Positions 35,906 through 47,186 of a stretch of DNA of 64,000 nt are shown in pieces. The position numbers and the translations under genes are program-made. The DNA is from AP-15 sp963716115 (GTDB lineage: Bacteria; Pseudomonadota; Alphaproteobacteria; ATCC43930; CGMCC-115725): positions 376,161 to 440,160 of the forward strand of contig CAVQSZ010000010.1 of NCBI GenBank assembly GCA_963716115.1. The letters are read 5' to 3'. Each line of letters starts with the position of its first letter. Position 1 is the stretch's first letter. The notes beneath the pieces are model-generated. The model saw only the letters and a program-made list of their open reading frames with translations, ran no database searches and was not told where the DNA came from.

Positions 35906-36865
35906 ATGTTCAAGCTTGCCGAGAGCCGTGGTTCGAACCGCGGCCTTTACTGTGGGGTGGAGGGCGTCTTTCTGGGGCCGGGCGCGCTGATCGAGCGGCG
36001 CGGCGGGGTCTATCTCCTGCGCGCTCGGGACGAGGTCGCGACATTGCTCGCCGCCGCCTATGACCTGCCGCCGGACGCGGCGCAGCTGTGGGCGCGCCTG
36101 CAGACCGTCACCGAGGATTTGCAGCGGGGTGATCTCGGTCAGGCGATGATCTCGGCGGTGCTGATGGGGCTCGACGAGCTTTCCGATGACGCAATCGCCC
36201 GCCTCGCCGAGACCGACCGGATGTTGAAGTTCAACTTCAACCCGGCCGAGCTGCGCGACCGGGGTGGCCTCTGGGCGCGCGACGGCATGGTCACCCCGGT
36301 GCGAGCCGGCGGTCCGGGTCGGCGCCGCCCGGCAGCGAGCCCGCGCGCCTGGGAGCGGCAGCCCAACGCCGACTTCCGCAACCGCCTGGCGATCGCCGAG
36401 GGCAACGCCGACAAACCCAATTTCGGGTACGGCGAGGTGAGGGCCGGCAATGGAGCGCTGGGCCGGTATCAAATGCTGCCCGACTCGCTTCGCGCAATCG
36501 GCATGATCGACGCAAACGGAAGGTGGACCGGTAAATACGGCATCCATTCCCGTGCCGAGCTTCTTGCCAGCCCGGAAGCGCAGGAGAAGGCGCTGGGCGA
36601 TTTTCTCAACGAAACCGAACGCCAGCTTCGAGCAAACGGCGCCTTTGCTTACGTAGGCAAAACCATCGACGGTCATCTTGCGCCTTTTTCGGTCACTCGC
36701 GCCGGCCTGATGGCCGCCGGGCATCGTTGGGGCGCGCAGGGGACACGTGATTACCTCAGACGGGTTGCAGACAACGGGTATATAAGCCGCGGTCTCATCC
36801 TAAGCCGTGGCGAAAGTGCAATAGAGACCCGGTTACGCACCTTTGCGGACGCGTCCTATGAGTAA
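35906..36865 (+). CDS. Lysozyme-like putative toxin
   Basis: The 319-residue protein has two parts. Residues 1-130 lack a signal peptide and end in a module seen in polymorphic toxins (KFNFNPAELRDRGGLW at 108-123). Residues about 155-295 look like a lysozyme/lytic transglycosylase fold: a candidate catalytic Glu165 in LAIAEGNAD, the substrate-cleft motif GALGRYQM at 183-190, and AGHRWGAQGTRDYL at 271-284, which matches the common AAHxxGxG helix. It would cut peptidoglycan once delivered to the periplasm by a secretion system not seen here. The start ATG 35906 follows GCGGAG closely. Its stop overlaps the next gene's start by eight bases (ATGAGTAA), so the pair is co-translated. Confidence 0.65.
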   Translation: MFKLAESRGSNRGLYCGVEGVFLGPGALIERRGGVYLLRARDEVATLLAAAYDLPPDAAQLWARLQTVTEDLQRGDLGQAMISAVLMGLDELSDDAIARLAETDRMLKFNFNPAELRDRGGLWARDGMVTPVRAGGPGRRRPAASPRAWERQPNADFRNRLAIAEGNADKPNFGYGEVRAGNGALGRYQMLPDSLRAIGMIDANGRWTGKYGIHSRAELLASPEAQEKALGDFLNETERQLRANGAFAYVGKTIDGHLAPFSVTRAGLMAAGHRWGAQGTRDYLRRVADNGYISRGLILSRGESAIETRLRTFADASYE

Positions 36866-37343
36866 TCGTGATCCTAAACTGCCGATCGCGCTTCTCGTCG
36901 CATTTTGCTTTAGTGTTACGGTTTTCACCGGCGCGCACGCTGAGCAATTACGGTGGTCGAAACCCACAGCTGAACAGAAACGCTGTTTGGTCGAGCTCTT
37001 ATCATATAGTCATTGGAGTCACGCTCCATCCGAGGAGATCCAAGAGTTGGCAGATGCTTCGGTTCTAGCAGGGGTCAGGCTAAGTTCTGAAAAACCGGGC
37101 TACATCTATTTAATTGATAATATCGGGTGGTGTGGTAGTGCCGGTTGCGCGCTCGTTATTGGGGAGCATTGGCACAAAGGTTGTCACCTACTGTATGACG
37201 GCTACGGATGGTACACCGCCAGAGCGCTTTCTCAGCGCGATCACGGCTACCATCGGCTGTACCTGCCGTGCGAGATCCGCTTCGACGGCAAGCAATACCA
37301 GCAGATGCGCGAGGAATGCCCAAACGCCAACGTAATCCACTGA
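36858..37343 (+). CDS. Small secreted protein, putative immunity partner
   Basis: I do not recognise the family. The 161-residue protein has a clear Sec signal peptide (about 1-26, cleavage after GAHA). Several cysteines follow (RCLVE, WCGSAGCAL, KGCHLL, LPCEIR, EECPN), suggesting disulfides in the periplasm. It starts within the end of the lysozyme-like gene and its codon use is much AT-richer than its neighbours, a sign of transfer. A periplasmic partner directly coupled to a peptidoglycan-cutting enzyme is the usual layout of an effector and its immunity protein. That role is inference. Confidence 0.55.
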   Translation: MSNRDPKLPIALLVAFCFSVTVFTGAHAEQLRWSKPTAEQKRCLVELLSYSHWSHAPSEEIQELADASVLAGVRLSSEKPGYIYLIDNIGWCGSAGCALVIGEHWHKGCHLLYDGYGWYTARALSQRDHGYHRLYLPCEIRFDGKQYQQMREECPNANVIH

Positions 37344-37365
37344 ACCTGGACGGCGCCCGCCACGT

Positions 37366-40300
37366 TCATTCCCCCGGCTCCACAGCGTGCTCGGAGGCGA
37401 TGCCGGGATCCTGCCCGCGCCAGCGCCGCAACGCCCACAGCCGGAAGCGGTCGAGATAAAGGTAGATGACGGGCGTCGTGTAAAGGGTGAGCATCTGGCT
37501 GACCATCAGCCCGCCGACGATCGAGATGCCGAGCGGCCGGCGCAATTCGGCGCCCTCGCCAAAGCCGATCGCCAACGGCAATGCGCCCAGCATCGCCGCC
37601 ATCGTGGTCATCATGATCGGGCGGAAGCGCTTGAGGCAGGCCTGATAGATCGCCTCGCGCGAGGTGAGCCCGAGGCTGCGCTCGGCGTCGAGCGCGAAGT
37701 CGATCATCATGATCGCGTTCTTCTTGACGATCCCGATCAACAGGATGACGCCGATCAGCGCGATCAGGCTGAACTCGGTGTCGGTGACGATCAGCGCCAG
37801 CACCGCGCCCACCCCGGCCGAGGGCAGGGTCGACAGGATCGTGATCGGGTGGACATAGCTCTCGTACAGCACCCCCAGCACGATGTAGACCGCGAGGAGG
37901 GCCGCGGCGATCAGCAACGGCTCGCTCGCCACCGATTGCTGAAAGACCTTGGCCGTGCCCTGAAAGCTGCCGCGGATCGTGGCCGGCATGTGGAGGTCGG
38001 CCACCGCCGCGTCGATCGCCGCTTCGGCCTGGCTCAAGGTCGCGCCGGGGGCGAGGTTGAACGAAATCGTCGAGGCGACGTAGAGGTTCTGGTGGTTGAC
38101 CGCGAGCGGCGTGCTGCCGGGCCCGAAATGGGCGAAGGCCGACAGCGGCACCATGGTCTCGCGCGCGGTGCTGACCGCCGCGCCGGTCGAGGTGGCGGTG
38201 CGCCCGGTGTTGGCGAGCGCGTTGTTGGCGGCGTTGCGCGCCGTGTCGCCGGCGATCTGGGCGGCGTTCGCGGCGGCGGCGTTCTTCGCCGGCGCCGTCT
38301 TGCCGGTCACGGTGCCGGCGAGCGGTGCGGTCGACTGGGTTCCGCGAACGCTGCCGCCGCCGGTGCTGACATAGATCTGCTTCAGCGTTTCCGGGCTCTG
38401 CCAGAACTCCGGGGCCACCTCCATCACCACATGGTACTGGTTGCGCGGGTTGTAGATCGTCGACACCTGGCGCTGGCCGAAGGCGTCGTAGAGGGTGTTG
38501 TCGATCTGGCTGACGGTGAGGCCGAGCCGGGCCGCGGTGGCGCGGTCGATGACCAGATCGGCCTCCAGCCCCTTCTGCTGCTGATCGAGGTTGACCTCGG
38601 TCAGGATCGGCAGCTTTTGCAGCGCCGCCTCGACCTTGGGCGCCCAGTCGTACATCGCCTGGGTGTCGTCGCCCTGGAGGGTGTACTGGTACTGCGCGTT
38701 CACTGCCGCCCGCCGGCCCAGACGTCCTGCACCGCGCGCAGAAAGAGCCGCGCCCCCGGCACGTCGTTGAGCTTGCCGCGCAGCCGGCCGATCACCCGGT
38801 CGACCGAGACCTTGCGCTCGGAGAGCGGCTTCAGCACGACAAAGACAAAGCCGGAATTGGTCTGCCCGCCGCCGGTAAAGCCGGCGATGTTCTCGACCGC
38901 CGGATCCTTGCGGATGATGTCGATGAACTGGCCGAGCTTCTGCTGCATCGCCTGAAACGAGATGCTCTGGTCGGCCTGGATGCCGCCGACCATCCGCCCG
39001 GTGTCCTGCTGCGGCAGAAAGCCTTTGGGGATGATCATAAAGAGATAAACCGCGAGGCCGATCGTCGCCGCGAGGCTCGCCATGATCAGCGCCGGCTCGC
39101 GCAACGCCCAGCGCAGCGAGCGGTCGTAAAGGCTCAAGACCGCGTTGAAGGCGCGCTCGCCGGCCCGGTAGAACCGTCCGCCCTCCCCCGCGCGCCGCGC
39201 TTTCAGAAGATGGGCGCACATCATCGGCGTCGTGGTCAGCGACACCACAAGCGAGATCAGGATCGCCACCGACAGGGTCACCGCGAACTCGCGGAAGAGC
39301 CGCCCCATGATCCCGCCCATCAAGAGAATGGGGACAAAGACGGCGATCAGCGACAGGCTCATCGACAAGACCGTAAAGCCGACCTCGCGGGCGCCGCGCA
39401 GCGCCGCCGCCATCCGCGTCATCCCGGCCTCGAGGTGCCGCGTGATGTTTTCGAGGACGACGATCGCATCGTCGACGACAAACCCGGTCGAGACGGTCAG
39501 CGCCATCAGCGACAGATTGTCGAGGCTGTAGCCCAGGAGATACATCGCGCCGCAGGTGCCGATCAGCGACACCGGCACCGCCACGCTCGGGATCAGGGTG
39601 GCGCGCGCGTCGCGCAGGAACAGAAAGACGACGAGGATGACGAGGCCGACGGCGATCATCAGCGCGCGCTCGACATCGTGCAGCGAGGTGCGGATCGTCG
39701 TCGTCCGGTCCATCATCAGCGACACGTCGATGGCGCTCGGGATCGACGCCCGCAGCTGCGGCAGGATCGCCTTCACCCGGTCGACGGTGTCGATGATGTT
39801 GGCGCCGGGCTGACGGTAGAGGATGACCAGAACCGCCGGCTTGCCGTTGGAGAGCCCCTGGTTGCGCAGATTTTCGACCGAATCCCGGACCTGGCCGACA
39901 TCGGTCAGATGCACCGCGTTCCCGTCGCGATAGGCGATCACCAGCGGCCGGTAATCCTCGGCCCGCATCGCCTGGTCGTTGGTGTAGAGCTGATAGCGGC
40001 GGTCGCCGTCCTCGATCGCGCCCTTCGGGCTGTGGGCGTTGGCCGAGGCCAGCGCCGCGCGCACGTCTTCGAGGCCGATCCCGTATTTGAACAATGTCAG
40101 CGGGTTGAGCTCGACCCGCACCGCCGGCAGCGAGCTGCCGCTGATCCCGACCTGGCCGATCCCTTCGAGCTGCGAGAGCGCCTGCTGCATGACCGTCGAG
40201 GCGGCGTCGTAGATCTGGCCGCGGGTCAGGGTGTCCGAGCTCATCGCCAGGATCGCGATCGGGGCGTCGGCCGGGTTGACCTTGCGGTAGGTCGGGTTGT

Positions 40301-40673
40301 TGCGCAGGCTGGTCGGCAGGTCCGCCCGCGCGGCGTTGATCGCCGCCTGCACGTCGCGCGCCGCCCCGTCGATGTCGCGGTTGAGCGCAAATTGCAGGGT
40401 GATGCGGGCCGAGCCGACGGTGCTCTGCGAGGTCATCTCGGTCACATCGGCGATGATCCCGAGATGGCGTTCGAGCGGGGTCGCCACGGTCGCCGCCATC
40501 GTGTCGGGGCTGGCCCCCGGCATCGAGGCGTAGACCGAGATGGTCGGGAAATCGACCTGCGGCAGCGGCGCCACCGGCAGCCGCAGATAGGCGAAGAACC
40601 CGGCGAGCGCGATGCCGATCGTCAACAGGGTGGTCGCGACCGGCCGCTCGATGAACGGCGCCGACGGGTTCAC
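37366..40673 (-). pseudogene. RND efflux pump, MdtC/AcrB-like, frameshifted
   Basis: This gene encodes a hydrophobe/amphiphile efflux RND transporter. It starts with GTG 40673 (NPSAPFIERPVATTLLTIG) and carries the usual twelve helices and two periplasmic halves, including GFVVDDAIVVLENITRH in helix 4. The frame breaks near 38700, between AVQDVWAGGRQ and NAQYQYTLQGD, where one base appears lost. The second half then continues to 37366 with SAGVGAVLAL and KKNAIMMIDFALD. A low-complexity insert rich in Ala, Asn and Thr (about 38210-38330) sits in the second periplasmic half. The GTGA overlap with the preceding pump gene supports an MdtBC-type heteromeric pump. Confidence 0.8.
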
Positions 40674-43600
40674 CGCAACGCGCCCTGCGCCTCTCCGGAG
40701 CGGCGGCGGGCGAGCGCCGCGAGCCGGTCGAAGCCGAGATAGATGACCGGTGTCGTAAACAAGGTCAGAAGCTGGCTGACGATCAGTCCGCCGACGATCG
40801 TCACGCCGAGCGGATGGCGCAGCTCCGAGCCCGTTCCGGTCCCCAGCATCAACGGCAATGCGGCAAAGAGCGCCGCCATCGTCGTCATCAGGATCGGGCG
40901 GAAGCGCAAGAGGCACGCCTGATGGATCGCCTCGCGCGGCGACTTGCCCTCGTTGCGCTCGGCGTCGAGGGCGAAATCGACCATCATGATCGCGTTCTTC
41001 TTGACGATGCCGATCAACAGGATGATGCCGATGATCGCGATCACGCTGAGATCGCTGCCGTCGATCATCAGCGCCAGCAGCGCGCCGACCCCGGCCGAAG
41101 GCAGGGTCGACAGGATCGTGATCGGGTGGATGAAGCTCTCGTAGAGCACCCCCAGCACGATGTACATCGTGACGATCGCGGCGAGGATCAGGATCAGCTC
41201 GTTGCCGAGCGCCGCCTGAAACGCCAGCGCCGCGCCCTGAAAGACGGTGATCATGCTGGCCGGCAGCCCGATCTCGCGCTCGGCCTCCTGGATCGCGTCG
41301 ACCGCCTCGCCGAGCGATGCGCCGGCCGCCAGGTTGAATGAAACCGTGGTCGCCGGAAACTGTCCGAGGTGATTGATTTCCAAGGGCGCGGTCTGCTCGT
41401 AGACCTTGGCGATCGCCGACAGCGGCACCTGCCCGCCGGCCGCGGTCGAGGACGGCAGGTAGATCGAGCCCGAGCGAATCCAGCGACTGCTGGAGCGACG
41501 GGTCGGCTTCGAGGATCACCCGGTACTGGTTCGACTGGGTGAAGATCGTCGAGACGATGCGCTGCCCGAACGAATCGTAGAGCGCGTTGTCGATCGTCGC
41601 CGGCGTGATGCCGAAGCGGGCCGGCGGTGGCGCGGTCGATCAGCACATAGGCCGACAGGCCGTTCTCGGAGATAGGTGGTGGCGACATCCTCGATCTGCG
41701 GGATTTGCCGCAGGCGCTCGATCAGCTTGGGGATCCAGACGGCGAACTCGTCCGGGTTGGCGTCCTGCAAGGCGAACTGGTACTGCGAGCGGCTGACCGT
41801 CGCATCGATCGTCAAATCCTGGACCGGCTGCATGTAGAGCGCGATCCCGGTCACGCCGCGCGCCTTCTTGTCGAGGCGGCGGATGATTTCGCTGGCTGAG
41901 AGCGAACGCTGGCCGCGCGGCTTGAGGTTGATCAGCAGCCGGCCGCTGTTGAGCGTCGTGTTGGTGCCGTCGACGCCGATAAAGGACGACAGGCTCTCGA
42001 CATCGGGGTCTTCGAGGATGGCGGCGGCCAGGGCCTGCTGGCGCTCGGCCATCGCGGCGAACGAGACCGAGGGCGAAGCGACCGAGATGCCCTGGATGAG
42101 CCCGGTATCCTGCACCGGGAAAAATCCCTTGGGAATAATTATATAAAGGAAAACCGTCAGTCCCAGGGTCGCCGCGGCCACGACCAGGGTCACCGGCTGG
42201 TGGTCGAGCACCCAGTCGAGGAGCCGGCCGTAATGGGCGATCAGCGCGTCGAACCATTCCTGGCTCTTGCGCGCCACCAGCGACATTTCCTCGGGTGGGT
42301 GGTGGCGCAGGATCTTGGCGCACAGCATCGGCACCAGGGTCAAGGCGACCACCGCCGAAATGACGATGGTGACCGCCAAGGTGATGGCGAACTCGCGGAA
42401 CAGCCGGCCGACCACATCGGGCATGAAAAGAAGCGGGATCAGCACCGCGATCAGCGACACCGTCAGCGAGATGATCGTGAAGCCGATCTGCGCCGAGCCT
42501 TTGAGCGCCGCCTGCAATGGCGGATCGCCCGCCTCGATGTAGCGGGAAATGTTTTCGATCATGACGATCGCATCGTCGACGACAAAGCCGGTCGCGATCG
42601 TCAGCGCCATCAATGACAGATTGTTGAGGCTGTAGCCGGCGAGGTACATGACCGCCAGGGTTCCGACCAATGACAGCGGCACCGACAGGCTGGGGATCAG
42701 GGTCGCGCCCGGGCTGCGCAAAAAGAGAAAGATTACAGCAACTACGAGGACGACGGCGAGACCCAGCTCGAGCTCGACATCGGCGACGGACGCGCGGATC
42801 GTGGTGGTGCGGTCGGTTACGATCGCGACATCGACCGCGGCCGGCAGCGCCGCCTTGAGCTGCGGCAGCAGCGCCTGGATGGTGTCGACGACGGCGATGA
42901 CATTGGCGCCGGGCTGCCGCCGGACGTTGACGATGACGGCGGGATCGGTGTTGCTCCAGGCGGCGAGCTTGGTGTTCTCCGCCGCCTCCTTCGCCTGCGC
43001 CACATCGGACAGCAGCACCGGCGCGCCGTTGCGATAGGCGACGACCAGACCTTCGTATTCCGACGCTTGTCTGATCTGATCGTTCGCGTTGATCGTGTAA
43101 GCCCGGCTTGGGCCGTCGAAATTGCCCTTCGGGGTGTTGACGTTGGCGGTCGCCAAGGTGGTGCGCAAATCATCGATGTTGAGGCCGTAGGCGGCGAGCT
43201 GGCGGATGTTCGCCTGGATGCGCACCGCCGGGCGGTGGCCGCCGCTGATGCTGACCAGCCCCACCCCCGGCAATTGCGAGATCTTCTGCGCCAGGCGGGT
43301 GTCGGCGAGGTCCTCGACCTCGGTCAGCGGCAAGGTCTTCGAGGTCAGCGCCAGGGTCAGGATCGGCGCGTCGGCAGGGTTGACCTTGGCGTAGATCGGC
43401 GGCGCCGGCAGGTCCGACGGCAGCAGATTGCCGGCGGCGTTGATCGCGGCCTGGACTTCCTGCTCGGCCACGTCGAGGCTGAGGTCGAGGCTGAACTGCA
43501 AGGTGATGACCGAGGCCCCGGCCGAGCTCGTCGACGACATCTGATTGAGCCCCGGCATCTGGCCGAGCTGCACCTCGAGCGGCGCCGTGACCGAGGAGGT

Positions 43601-43777
43601 CATCACGTCCGGGCTGGCGCCGGGATAAAAGGTCTGCACCTGGATCGTCGGGTAATCGACCTCGGGGAGGGCCGAGAGCGGCAGAAAGCGGTAGGCGAAC
43701 AGGCCGACCAGCATGATCGCGGCCATTAAGAGCGAGGTCGCGACCGGCCGCAGGATAAAAATCCGGGACGGGCTCAT
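40670..43777 (-). pseudogene. RND efflux pump, MdtB/AcrB-like, multiply frameshifted
   Basis: This encodes the first RND pump subunit, starting MSPSRIFILRPVATSLLMA at ATG 43777, which overlaps the HlyD gene stop as ATGA. The first 700 residues are intact, with VDYPTIQVQTFYPGASPD, GFVVDDAIVMIENISRY and YIIIPKGFFPVQDTG. Between about 41690 and 41430 the frame changes at least three times (EDVATTYL, then LSAYVLIDRATA, then NQYRVILEADPS, then PLSAIAKVYEQ). The C-terminal third to 40670 is then intact. If repaired, it would pair with the downstream pump subunit. Three indels within 260 bp surrounded by clean coding sequence suggest a local sequencing problem or one mutational patch. Confidence 0.8.
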
Positions 43778-45129
43778 TGAGAGGTGCGCCGCCGGCCGCC
43801 CTTTTGTTCGTGTTGCGGTTGACCCTGCGCTTCTCCGCCCTGCGGGGCTGCGGTCTGTCCCGCGGCCGCGCCGTCGGCCCCGGCGAGCGCGACCTTGGCC
43901 CCGTCGCGCAGCCGGTCGGCGCCGTCGATGACGACGCTCTGGCCCGGCTCGAGCCCGGACTGGATCACCACCCGCTGGCCGTCGGTGGGACCGAGCTTGA
44001 CCTTCTGCACCGCCACCGTGTGGTCGGGCTTGACCAGATAGACGAACGTGCCCGGCGCGCCGCGCTGGATCGCAGCGCTCGGCGCGATGCTCGCGTCGCG
44101 CAGGGTCTCGACCAGCAGCCGGATGTTGACGAACTGGTTCGGGAACAGGATCTCCGGCCGGTTGTCGAACATCGCCCGCAGCTTGACCGTGCCGGTGGTG
44201 GTGTCGATCTGGTTGTCGATCGTGTCCAATTTTCCGGTGGCGAGCTCGGTCGCGCCGGTGCGGTCGTAGGCCGTGGCCGGCAGCGCGGCGCCGGTGCGCC
44301 ATTGCCGCAGCACCTGCCGCAGATCGTCCTCGGGCAGCGTGAAGATGACCGAGATCGGCTCGAGCTGGGTGACGACGACGATGCCGTTCGGGTCGCTCGT
44401 CTGCACATAATTGCCGGCGTCGACCTGACGCAGCCCGACCCGGCCGGTCACCGGCGAAACGATGTGGCAGTAGACGAGGTTGAGCTTCTGCGCGTCGATC
44501 GCGGCCTTGTCGGAGATGATCGCCGCCTGGTACTGGGCGACCAGCGAGGACTGCGTGTCGCGGGTCTGCTTGGCGATCGAGTTCTGCGCGACGAGCGTGT
44601 TGTACCGCTGCAGATCGAGCTGGGCGTTCTTCAACAGCGCCTGGTCCTTGGCCAGCTGGCCCTCGGCCTGCTCCAGCGCCACCTGGTACGGGCGCGGATC
44701 GATTTGGGCCAGGAAATCGCCCCGCTTGACCATCTGGCCTTCCTTGAAGGCCACCTCGGTCAGATAGCCGCTGATCTGCGTCTTGACCGTGACCGTCGCC
44801 AGCGGCGTCACCGTGCCGAGCCCGGTCAGGGTGACCGGCATGTCGCCCTTTTCCACCGGCGCCGCGGCGATCGGGACCGGGCCCGCGGATTGCACCCGGC
44901 CGCCGGTCTTGGTCTGCTCGCCGCCGCGCGGCGCGAGCCACACCACCGCCGCGACGATCGCCACGACCGCCAGCAGCCAGACGAACGGCGTCAGCCGCAG
45001 CCGGCGCGCCGGTCGCGGGGCCGGCCGCCCCGGCCGCACGTCGATGCGCTCGCGGCCGTGGCGATCGATCTCGTCATTTCCCTTGCCCGGCCCCGGAGGG
45101 GCGAGGATCTCGCCGCGCTGGTCGTCCAT
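43774..45129 (-). CDS. RND efflux periplasmic adaptor, MdtA-like
   Basis: The 451-residue membrane-fusion protein has an N-terminal helix (about 45-66), then lipoyl and coiled-coil hairpin domains (VKTQISGYLTEVAFKEGQMV, DFLAQIDPRPYQVALEQAEG) and the beta-barrel and membrane-proximal regions. The tail (about 415-451) is rich in glycine, glutamine and charged residues. It would bridge the RND pumps and the outer-membrane factor. Gene order adaptor, pump, pump with ATGA and GTGA overlaps indicates one operon. Its ATG 45129 faces the TPP-enzyme gene across a 185 bp divergent gap. Confidence 0.9.
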   Translation of the reverse strand: MDDQRGEILAPPGPGKGNDEIDRHGRERIDVRPGRPAPRPARRLRLTPFVWLLAVVAIVAAVVWLAPRGGEQTKTGGRVQSAGPVPIAAAPVEKGDMPVTLTGLGTVTPLATVTVKTQISGYLTEVAFKEGQMVKRGDFLAQIDPRPYQVALEQAEGQLAKDQALLKNAQLDLQRYNTLVAQNSIAKQTRDTQSSLVAQYQAAIISDKAAIDAQKLNLVYCHIVSPVTGRVGLRQVDAGNYVQTSDPNGIVVVTQLEPISVIFTLPEDDLRQVLRQWRTGAALPATAYDRTGATELATGKLDTIDNQIDTTTGTVKLRAMFDNRPEILFPNQFVNIRLLVETLRDASIAPSAAIQRGAPGTFVYLVKPDHTVAVQKVKLGPTDGQRVVIQSGLEPGQSVVIDGADRLRDGAKVALAGADGAAAGQTAAPQGGEAQGQPQHEQKGGRRRTSQ

Positions 45130-45314
45130 TAGCGTCCGAGCTTACCAAATTCTTCGACCGCGCGTCCGCTCCGGCGCGAGACCGCGATCCCGCCATCGGG
45201 ATCGCCGATTATAGGAGAAGCGGCGCGGAACCATCCCGGCGGCCGCAAACCCCTTCCTCCGCGCCGCCCGATCGTCTCAAATAGCCGATCGGGATTTGCG
45301 CGGGGGCGTGCGTT

Positions 45315-47012
45315 ATGGCGACCAACCTTGCTCCTCAAAGCGGCGGCCAGCTGGTCGTCGCGGCGCTGCGCGCGCACCGCGTCGAGATGGCCTTCAGCGT
45401 CGCCGGCGAGAGCTATCTCGAAGTGCTCGACGCGCTCTTCGATGCGCCCGAGATCCGGCTGGTGACCTGCCGGCAGGAAGGCGGCGCCGCCTTCATGGCC
45501 GAGGCCTACGGCAAGCTCACCGGCAGGCCCGGCGTGCTCCTGGTCACCCGCGGCCCCGGCGCCTGCAACGCCGCGATCGGCATCCATACCGCGTTTCAGG
45601 ATTCGACGCCGATGGTCGTGCTGGTCGGCCAGGTGGCGCGCCACCAGATCGACCGCGAGGCCTTTCAGGAGGTCGATTTCCGCCGCATGTTCGCGCCGCT
45701 CGCCAAATGGGTGGCGCAGATCGACCTCGCCGAGCGCGTCCCCGAGCTGATCGGCCAGGCGTTCCAGGTCGCGACCTCCGGCCGGCCGGGGCCGGTGGTG
45801 CTGGCGTTGCCCGAGGACATGCTGCGCGACCGCCGCGCGGTTCCGGTGGCCGGGCCTTACCGGGCGGTGCGAGCCCATCCGGGGGCGGCCGACCTCGCCG
45901 AATTGCGCCGGCTCCTCGCCGCCGCCGAGCGCCCGGTGATGCTGGTCGGCGGCAGCGGCTGGAGCGACGAGGCGTGCCGCGACATCGCGCGCTTCGCCGA
46001 GGCCAACGAGCTGCCGGCCTGCTGCTCGTTCCGCCGCCAGGACATCCTCGACAACCGCTCGCCGTCCTATGTCGGCGACCTCGGCACCGGCGCGGCGCCG
46101 GCGCTGGTCGCGCGGATCAAAGAGGCCGATCTGCTGCTCGCGGTCGGCGCGAGGATCGGCGAGATCACCTCGCAATCCTATTCGCTCCTGGGCGTCCCCG
46201 ACCCGGGCAAGACCCTGATCCACGTTCACGCCGCGGCCGAGGAATTGGGCCGCGTCTTTCGCCCGACCCTGCCGATCCAGTCCGGCATGCCCGAATTCGC
46301 CGCCGCCGCCGCATCCCTGCCGCCGCTGCCGGCGCCGCGCTGGGGGGAATGGCGCGCCGCCGCCCGCCGGGAGTACGAGGAAGGCCTCCTCCCCTCGCCC
46401 GCCGCGGGCCCCCTCGATCTCGGCCAAATCATGGGCTGGCTGCGCCGGCGCCTGCCGGACGACGCGATCGTGACCAGCGACGCCGGCAATTTCAGCGGCT
46501 GGCCGAACCGCTATCTGCAATACCGCCGGCCCGGCCGCCAGCTCGGCCCGACCAGCGGCGCGATGGGCTACGGCGTGCCGGCCGCGGTCGCCGCCAAGCT
46601 CGTCCATCCCGACCGGCTGGTGGTCGGGTTCGTCGGCGACGGCGGCTTTATGATGACCGGGCAGGAATTGGCGACCTCGCTCGCCGCGGGCGTCGGCCCG
46701 ATCATCCTCCTCTTCAACAACGCGATGTACGGCACGATCCGCATGCATCAGGAGCGCCGCTTCCCCGGCCGCGTCGTCGGCACCGCGCTCAAAAACCCCG
46801 ATTTCCCAACCCTGGCCCAGGCCTACGGCGCCTTCGCCGCCCGCGTCGCCCGCACCGAGGACTTCGCACCGGCCTTCGAGGAAGCCGCCAGGAGCAAGCG
46901 CGCCGCGGTCATCGAGCTGGCGATGGACCCCGAGATGATCACCACCCGCACCACCCTCTCCGCGATCCGCCGCCAGGCCGAAGCCCGGCAGGCCGCGAAC
47001 GCCGAAGCGTGA
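45315..47012 (+). CDS. Thiamine-diphosphate enzyme, acetolactate-synthase-like
   Basis: The 565-residue protein has the three-domain fold of acetolactate-synthase-like TPP enzymes. Glu55 in TCRQEGGAAFMAEAYG is the residue that activates the cofactor. The C-terminal cofactor motif runs from VGFVGDGGFMMT to FNNAMYG (near 435-467). The reaction is probably a decarboxylation or C-C ligation of a 2-oxo acid, but substrate specificity is not visible. It may form one operon with the SDR gene (174 bp downstream) and the alpha/beta-hydrolase gene. No regulatory small subunit is present, so a role in branched-chain amino acid synthesis is unlikely. Confidence 0.85.
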   Translation: MATNLAPQSGGQLVVAALRAHRVEMAFSVAGESYLEVLDALFDAPEIRLVTCRQEGGAAFMAEAYGKLTGRPGVLLVTRGPGACNAAIGIHTAFQDSTPMVVLVGQVARHQIDREAFQEVDFRRMFAPLAKWVAQIDLAERVPELIGQAFQVATSGRPGPVVLALPEDMLRDRRAVPVAGPYRAVRAHPGAADLAELRRLLAAAERPVMLVGGSGWSDEACRDIARFAEANELPACCSFRRQDILDNRSPSYVGDLGTGAAPALVARIKEADLLLAVGARIGEITSQSYSLLGVPDPGKTLIHVHAAAEELGRVFRPTLPIQSGMPEFAAAAASLPPLPAPRWGEWRAAARREYEEGLLPSPAAGPLDLGQIMGWLRRRLPDDAIVTSDAGNFSGWPNRYLQYRRPGRQLGPTSGAMGYGVPAAVAAKLVHPDRLVVGFVGDGGFMMTGQELATSLAAGVGPIILLFNNAMYGTIRMHQERRFPGRVVGTALKNPDFPTLAQAYGAFAARVARTEDFAPAFEEAARSKRAAVIELAMDPEMITTRTTLSAIRRQAEARQAANAEA

Positions 47013-47186
47013 TCCCCGGTCGGCGTCGGGTGGGTGGAGCGCAATGCGAAGCCCACCGTCCCCGACGGCCGAGCCCACGACTTCCGACGCGGACGGCTTG
47101 CCTGCTCCGTGCGTTAGGCAGCAAACTGCGCGCGGACGCCGGGAGCCGCGCGACAACCCGCACGCCCGCACGGTAGGAGGAAGCCG

